Source: Luteolibacter yonseiensis (lineage in GTDB: Bacteria > Verrucomicrobiota > Verrucomicrobiia > Verrucomicrobiales > Akkermansiaceae). From it: 64,000 nucleotides of DNA. Every line of letters starts with the position of its first letter. The stretch's first letter is position 1. Location of the stretch: the NCBI RefSeq assembly GCF_016595465.1, contig NZ_JAENIK010000012.1:1054001-1118000 (forward strand). The letters run 5' to 3'. Position numbers and translations under genes: made by a program. Below the pieces are notes generated by a model. That model was not told where the DNA came from, searched no databases, and saw only the letters and a program-made list of their open reading frames with translations. Of this stretch, positions 59,843 through 64,000 are shown in pieces.

Positions 59843-60802
59843 TCACCTTTGGTAGGCCGAGGCGGTCTTGAAGGGATTGTAATATCTCCCCTTCTCATCC
59901 GTCGCGTAAACGAAACCGTAACGGTCGTTCTTCTCATCCACGGGCTCCAGCAGGATTTTTCTCAGCCTCGCGGTATCGTTGTATTCCAGCAGGACCCGTG
60001 CGGTGCCGTTGATGCCCCACATCTTGAATCCGGTTCCGAACAACCCGCCGTTGGGATAGAAATCCGTGAGACCCGCCATGGCGTGGAAACAGTTGATGGC
60101 GCTCTGGTCCTTGCGGGTGAGCCGGTCGTCGGCACGATACTTGATCTTGCCACTTTCGAGCAGGCGCAACCGCTTCACCCCGAGATCAAATCCTTCCTTG
60201 GTGATCTCGTAGGGTCCCCACATGCATACGGCGTTTTTCACGTTCGCCGCGAGTTGCAGCGTTTCCTCCAGCTTGAAGCTTTTCCCCTCGACCGGCGGAC
60301 ACTGGTTCCATGTGGGGAACAGGCGGGCGCCGAAGCCCTTGAAGACGCAGAGATTCGGATCGGCGGTGAAATCGTGCGGCAGCCAGCTGACGGTGAACGC
60401 CTGGAACTCGCGGTCCTTGTAGGTGCGGGTGGTGATTCCCCGGACCAGCTTGACCTGTTTGTTGTCGGGCAGCACACGGATCACCGTCATGAAAGAGTGC
60501 GAGTATCCCGGATCGTTGCCCTTGTTCTGATAGGCGAAGGGAATGATGAAATAGCGGTCACGGTTGTTCTTACCTTCGCCCAGGCGTGCGAGGATCTTGT
60601 TCTGGATGCGGCCGGCGACCTGCTGGTAGAGAGAGAGATTGTGGTTCGCGAAGTCCGCATGCTTCTGCGGCCACGCGTGCGCGGCGAAGGACAGGGAGAA
60701 GAACAAAACACCCGCCATGCAAATCCGGGTGAGGAATGAAAGGCGGCGTGCGGGTCGCGACGGGGATTTTTCCGGAGAGACGTGCGGTTGATGACCGGTC
60801 AT
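59843..60802 (-). CDS. Secreted or membrane-anchored hypothetical protein
   Basis: 319 residues. A basic N-terminal stretch of about 25 residues precedes a hydrophobic segment (I-C-M-A-G-V-L-F-F-S-L-S-F-A-A-H-A), probably a signal peptide with an unusually long n-region; a GTG/ATG start within the n-region is possible. The rest is soluble with many aromatic residues; N-C-F-H-A-M-A-G-L-T-D and G-Y-S-H-S-F-M-T-V hold conspicuous Cys/His residues, but a catalytic site cannot be claimed. No family recognised. The 205-base gap upstream is AT-richer than average and probably holds its promoter; a weak candidate is TTGCAC/TATACG at 60893-60864 on the minus strand. Confidence 0.7.
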   Translation of the reverse strand: MTGHQPHVSPEKSPSRPARRLSFLTRICMAGVLFFSLSFAAHAWPQKHADFANHNLSLYQQVAGRIQNKILARLGEGKNNRDRYFIIPFAYQNKGNDPGYSHSFMTVIRVLPDNKQVKLVRGITTRTYKDREFQAFTVSWLPHDFTADPNLCVFKGFGARLFPTWNQCPPVEGKSFKLEETLQLAANVKNAVCMWGPYEITKEGFDLGVKRLRLLESGKIKYRADDRLTRKDQSAINCFHAMAGLTDFYPNGGLFGTGFKMWGINGTARVLLEYNDTARLRKILLEPVDEKNDRYGFVYATDEKGRYYNPFKTASAYQR

Positions 60803-61007
60803 GGGATTGGGGCGGTTGGGATTGGACGAGACGGCACGAACCGTCGATTTGAAACTGATTCGACGTATATCGATTGTTAGATCAGTTGTGCAATCCAATT
60901 TTGTGGCATCGAGGGGGAAATTCGAGGCGATGAAAATTCGGACAACAATCGAGACCGTCACATTCCCTTCGGTTCCGAACATCCGGGCCGGGATGGAAAC
61001 AACACCA

Positions 61008-61379
61008 CTACCACCAAACCCGTAAATAATTGAAGCTACAGAGCAGAATGGACCCACTGATGAAAACTCCGGGAATGATGAGCAATTGAAGTAGGGAAAA
61101 TTTCAAGGTTTTCCAACGGACAACACTCGGGTGGATGTGGGCGTCAACCGAAAGCCACGCGTTGAACCAACCGGCGCCGATGGAGAAAACAACGCTGAGG
61201 CCCAGCGCAGGAACGACCAAAATATCCACCGGAAATCCGCTCCAGCCGCCTCCCCACTCCACTCCTATCAGGGAAATGACCACGAAGACGGTGGGCAGCA
61301 ACCACAGTGTGCCACGGAAAACCGTGACCGCCGGGTTCTCCGGCCGCAGCAAGGCATGATCGTTGGGCAGCGGTTTCAT
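61008..61379 (-). CDS. Small integral membrane protein, unknown function
   Basis: 123 residues with three or four hydrophobic segments (residues about 24-42, 50-70 and 93-116) and short polar loops. No conserved motif or family could be recognised. It is flanked by gaps of about 200 and 120 bases and thus looks monocistronic. Codon usage is like the neighbours. Confidence 0.6.
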   Translation of the reverse strand: MKPLPNDHALLRPENPAVTVFRGTLWLLPTVFVVISLIGVEWGGGWSGFPVDILVVPALGLSVVFSIGAGWFNAWLSVDAHIHPSVVRWKTLKFSLLQLLIIPGVFISGSILLCSFNYLRVWW

Positions 61380-61501
61380 GACAGGGCTTTACGCCCGCCG
61401 ACCGATACTATCAGATGGCGGACGGACTGCAATGGCTGGGTTGAGGAGGAAAAGAATGATGACCCGCCCCCCACTTTCGCAGGTGCCCGGCGTCGGGCCG
61501 C

Positions 61502-62257
61502 TCAGCGTGGGGGCGTCAGATTCTTCAGGCCTTCGGCGGTGAAGTCGGAGTTGTCGTAAGTAACCCCGTGCTTGAGCTTGGATCCGTCGATGGAGGTGGT
61601 GGTGCCCTTCTGCAGGTCTTGGACCGTCATGCTGGACGGGATGTTGCGGTTGTTGTCATCCTTGTTGACCGCCACCGCCTCGATCCTGCGGAAGGCGTTT
61701 CCAGAGGACAGGTATTTCTCGATGCGCAGCGGCACCACACGCTTGGTATCGATCCAACTGCGGACCGTGGCGGAACCGGATTTCGATTCGAGGATCTGGC
61801 ATTTCACGCGGTTCACGGTCTCCTCGCCGACGATCTTCTGGTTTTCCCAACTGAAAAAATCCTCAAGCACGTCCGAGCACGACAGGGATGTCCCGAGGAG
61901 AGGCCCCTTGAGCTCCGCCGCGCTGAGGTTGCGAACCTTGTCAGGGAGGGTGAGAAGGGTGCCGGACATTTCCACACCGGACCGCTTCAGAAGCACCGCT
62001 TCACCCATGCGTTCCTTGGGCCAGAGGATCTGGTAAACCACCTCGGTCGTGTTCGCGGAACGGCGTTGTTTGATCTGAAACTGCAGGGACTGCTTCGCGC
62101 CGTCCGCCGAGGTCACGTCCATCTTCACCTTGGCGAAGGAAGAGCCGTCCTGTTGGAGGCCGGCGAGCTGGGTGGCGAGAGACTTCGCATCCGCTTCCTG
62201 GGCGAAGGTGGGAGACACGAGCGCGGACAAGGTGGATAAGATGAGGATGGCTTTCAT
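61502..62257 (-). CDS. LolA-like outer-membrane lipoprotein-sorting family protein
   Basis: 251 residues with a signal peptide (M-K-A-I-L-I-L-S-T-L-S-A-L-V-S-P-T-F-A). The mature part is the half-barrel type of the outer membrane lipoprotein-sorting family (DUF4292/LolA-like): repeated amphipathic strands, M-S-G-T-L-L-T-L-P-D-K-V-R, the D-F-F-S-W region and R-V-V-P-L-R-I-E-K-Y-L. It starts 13 bases after the stop of the permease gene and is the last gene of an ABC-transporter operon. Such periplasmic proteins may receive hydrophobic cargo from the membrane complex; the cargo is unknown. Confidence 0.83.
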   Translation of the reverse strand: MKAILILSTLSALVSPTFAQEADAKSLATQLAGLQQDGSSFAKVKMDVTSADGAKQSLQFQIKQRRSANTTEVVYQILWPKERMGEAVLLKRSGVEMSGTLLTLPDKVRNLSAAELKGPLLGTSLSCSDVLEDFFSWENQKIVGEETVNRVKCQILESKSGSATVRSWIDTKRVVPLRIEKYLSSGNAFRRIEAVAVNKDDNNRNIPSSMTVQDLQKGTTTSIDGSKLKHGVTYDNSDFTAEGLKNLTPPR

Positions 62258-62270
62258 GGGTTCCAGCGTT

Positions 62271-63386
62271 TCAGCCCTGCATCGCGAGGCTCGGCTTGAG
62301 CCGCGAACTGCGCCAGGCGGGATACAGTCCGCTAATGACGCCCACGATCACCGAGATTGCCACCGAAATTACCATCAATCGCACGCTGAGGTCCGGTTCC
62401 AGCAATCCGTTGATGGCCGGCATCTTCTCGAGCACCTTGACGGTGATGGAGCCGACGATCACTCCGGTAACGCCGCCGAGGAATCCGAGCAACGCCGACT
62501 CAAGCAGGATCATGCGCATGACCCGCGACCGCCTCCAGCCGATGGCGAGCAGGATGCTGATCTCCTGCTTCCTCTCGAACACCGTCATCAGCATGGTGTT
62601 CATCACACCGAGGACCCCGACGATCACCGCCAGCAGCGAGGTGCCCCAGCTCATCGCGCTGATGAATTTGTAGGCCTGGCTGTTGCCGATGTTTTCGCCG
62701 GCAGGAAGGGCCTTGGCTTCGGTGACGACCGTGTTGATTTCCGCGCAGATCTTTTTGATGCCGGCTTCATCCCTGCCGGGCTCCACCCGGACGTCGACCA
62801 CATTGATCTGCCCCTCGTTGCCCGTAATCTCCTGATAGAGAGAAAGTGACAGGATGACGGAGCCGTTCTCCACCAGCGCGCCACCATCAACGATGCCGAC
62901 CACGGTCAGCTCGCGGGTGTCGATCTGGAGCGGGTCGCCGACTTTTTTACCCAACACTTCGGCCGCGTTGGGTCCCAGCACCACGGCGGGTTCCTTCGCG
63001 TCATTCGGCAACCTGCCGGAAATGAGCTTGAGATTCTGCCAGGAGAAGCCACCCCACTCGCGGGAGGAAACGATCATCATGGACGAGGACTCGATGCTCG
63101 TGAGATCGACATAAAGCGAACACGCCGCCGCCACTCCGGGAACCGCGGAAATGCGGTCGCGCACGGATGTGTTGAAAGGCTTCGGGGCAAGTCCGCTGCC
63201 CATGCTGCTGACCACGATGTCCGTGCCGCGTGCCTGCATGCCTTTCGCCCAGCTTTGCTCGAAGCCTCGGGAAATTCCAACGAGCGCGACCACGGCGGCA
63301 ATACCGATGGAAATGCCGACCAATGTCAGCCCGGTGCGGACCGGCCTGCGCAGGAGACCACGGACGATGATGGTGAAAAACGTCAT
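62271..63386 (-). CDS. MacB/FtsX-type ABC transporter permease
   Basis: 371 residues. One membrane helix at 16-38 (T-G-L-T-L-V-G-I-S-I-G-I-A), a large periplasmic MacB_PCD domain to about 245, then three helices at the C-terminal end (S-L-L-A-V-I-V-G-V-L-G-V-M-N-T, L-L-G-F-L-G-G-V-T-G, V-I-S-V-A-I-S-V-I-V-G). This is the type VII ABC family that includes MacB, FtsX and LolC/E, which pull substrates from the inner membrane by mechanotransmission. One base separates its start from the stop of the ATPase gene. With a LolA-like protein downstream, a lipoprotein- or lipid-release function is conceivable. Confidence 0.92.
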   Translation of the reverse strand: MTFFTIIVRGLLRRPVRTGLTLVGISIGIAAVVALVGISRGFEQSWAKGMQARGTDIVVSSMGSGLAPKPFNTSVRDRISAVPGVAAACSLYVDLTSIESSSMMIVSSREWGGFSWQNLKLISGRLPNDAKEPAVVLGPNAAEVLGKKVGDPLQIDTRELTVVGIVDGGALVENGSVILSLSLYQEITGNEGQINVVDVRVEPGRDEAGIKKICAEINTVVTEAKALPAGENIGNSQAYKFISAMSWGTSLLAVIVGVLGVMNTMLMTVFERKQEISILLAIGWRRSRVMRMILLESALLGFLGGVTGVIVGSITVKVLEKMPAINGLLEPDLSVRLMVISVAISVIVGVISGLYPAWRSSRLKPSLAMQG

Positions 63387-63387
63387 G

Positions 63388-64000
63388 TCAGATGGCCCCA
63401 GGTGGAGGGTTGCTATCGGAAACCACGCGGCCATCCTTCATGTGGATGACCCGCGAGGCGCGGGCGGCGATTGAGGGATCGTGGGTGATCAGGACCAGCG
63501 TCATCCGGTGTTCCTGGTGGAGGCGGATGATGAGATCGAGGATGAAATGGGCGTTCTCGCTGTCGAGATTCCCGGTCGGTTCGTCGGCCAGCAAGACGGA
63601 GGGGCTGTTGCCGAGACTGCGGGCGATGGCGACGCGCTGGCGCTCCCCTCCCGAGAGTTTCGAAGGAAAATGGTTTACCCGCTTTTCCAGCCCCACCGCC
63701 TGCAAGAGTTCCAGGGCCCGCGTCTTGCGATCTCCGGCGGTGCGATCCGTTTCCAGCATGGGCATCTGGACGTTTTCCACGGCGGTGAAGGTCGGCAGGA
63801 GGTGGAATGCCTGGAAAATGATGCCGATCTCCCTCGCCCGGTAGGCAGAGGCCTGAGAGTGGTGCGGCAACGGCGCGCCGCGATATTTAAGAGTCCCATC
63901 CGTAGGTTCGTCGAGCGCGCCCAGCATCTGGAGCAACGTGGATTTCCCGCAACCGCTGGGACCCGTGATGGCGACGAACTCACCCTCCATGATGCGCAGG
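63388..64000 (-). CDS. MacB/LolD-type ABC transporter ATPase (5' end beyond window)
   Basis: About 204 residues are visible and the beginning lies outside the window, since the A-I-T-G-P-S-G-C-G-K-S-T Walker A motif normally comes about 40 residues after the start and the frame remains open. Also present: Q-loop F-Q-A-F-H-L-L-P, signature L-S-G-G-E-R-Q-R-V-A, Walker B V-L-L-A-D-E-P-T-G-N-L-D, and the H-loop L-I-T-H-D. It powers the adjacent permease. The D-E-P-T-G-N-L-D wording is characteristic of the LolD/MacB group. The first in-frame ATG at 63990 would lack the first strands and is not the true start. Confidence 0.95.
   Translation of the reverse strand, partial: LRIMEGEFVAITGPSGCGKSTLLQMLGALDEPTDGTLKYRGAPLPHHSQASAYRAREIGIIFQAFHLLPTFTAVENVQMPMLETDRTAGDRKTRALELLQAVGLEKRVNHFPSKLSGGERQRVAIARSLGNSPSVLLADEPTGNLDSENAHFILDLIIRLHQEHRMTLVLITHDPSIAARASRVIHMKDGRVVSDSNPPPGAI

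Overview
The window is about 64 kb of GC-rich bacterial chromosome with very dense coding and many stop/start (ATGA) overlaps. The gene content points to Verrucomicrobiota (a Luteolibacter/Verrucomicrobiaceae-like organism). The clues are a very large protein of autotransporter-associated beta-strand repeats, DUF1080 and Tat-exported Gfo/Idh/MocA proteins, XylR-type sugar regulators, PEP-CTERM/exosortase surface proteins and a SecA with a large insertion. This is inferred from gene content; no rRNA, tRNA or CRISPR array was recognised.

Layout. (1) 0-7 kb: end of an RDD membrane protein, a small membrane-anchored ORF ending in an R-A-P-P motif just upstream of secA, secA itself, and a four-module antiporter (CPA2 transporter, TrkA-N, CBS pair, PTS EIIA). 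(2) 7-31 kb: a large exopolysaccharide (EPS) locus. It has a leftward operon of six genes (STAS protein, nucleotidyltransferase-like protein, glycosyltransferase, GT26-STAS-STAS fusion, glycosyltransferase, Wzx flippase). A divergent rightward operon carries the initiating sugar-phosphate transferase, a hexapeptide-repeat protein, an RsbW-like kinase/PP2C phosphatase, an orphan receiver, an alkaline-phosphatase-superfamily enzyme, five glycosyltransferase-type genes, a Wzz-like protein and two Wza-like exporters. A short leftward pair (GT2 and O-antigen-ligase-like polymerase) closes the locus. (3) 31-39 kb: a giant hybrid histidine kinase, an HPt protein, a surface protein with an unusual C-terminal sorting tail, and an exosortase. 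(4) 39-49 kb, leftward: alginate-lyase-family enzyme, oxidoreductase, DUF1080 protein and a 1656-residue beta-strand-repeat protein. (5) 49-56 kb, rightward: a secreted protein/ECF sigma/anti-sigma-like operon behind an ECF-type promoter, a canonical PEP-CTERM protein, a XylR-HAD fusion and a secreted nuclease/phosphatase. (6) 56-64 kb: a four-gene operon (DsrE, PNPOx-like, NTF2-like, membrane protein) divergent from a LysR regulator, two hypothetical proteins, and a LolA-like protein with a MacB/LolCDE-type ABC transporter.

How the genes work together. The EPS locus looks like a Wzx/Wzy-type pathway: lipid-linked initiation, glycan extension, flipping, polymerisation, length control and export through Wza-like proteins. 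Embedded in it is a complete serine-phosphorylation partner-switching set (kinase/phosphatase, STAS antagonist, receiver), and two further STAS domains are fused directly to a glycosyltransferase. This suggests that glycan synthesis is switched post-translationally, in a manner comparable to SypA/SypE of Vibrio fischeri. The neighbouring hybrid kinase/HPt pair and exosortase/substrate pair may feed the signal and anchor a surface protein in the same matrix. The other leading candidate for something undescribed is the R-A-P-P ORF before secA, which has the architecture of a translation-arrest secretion monitor.
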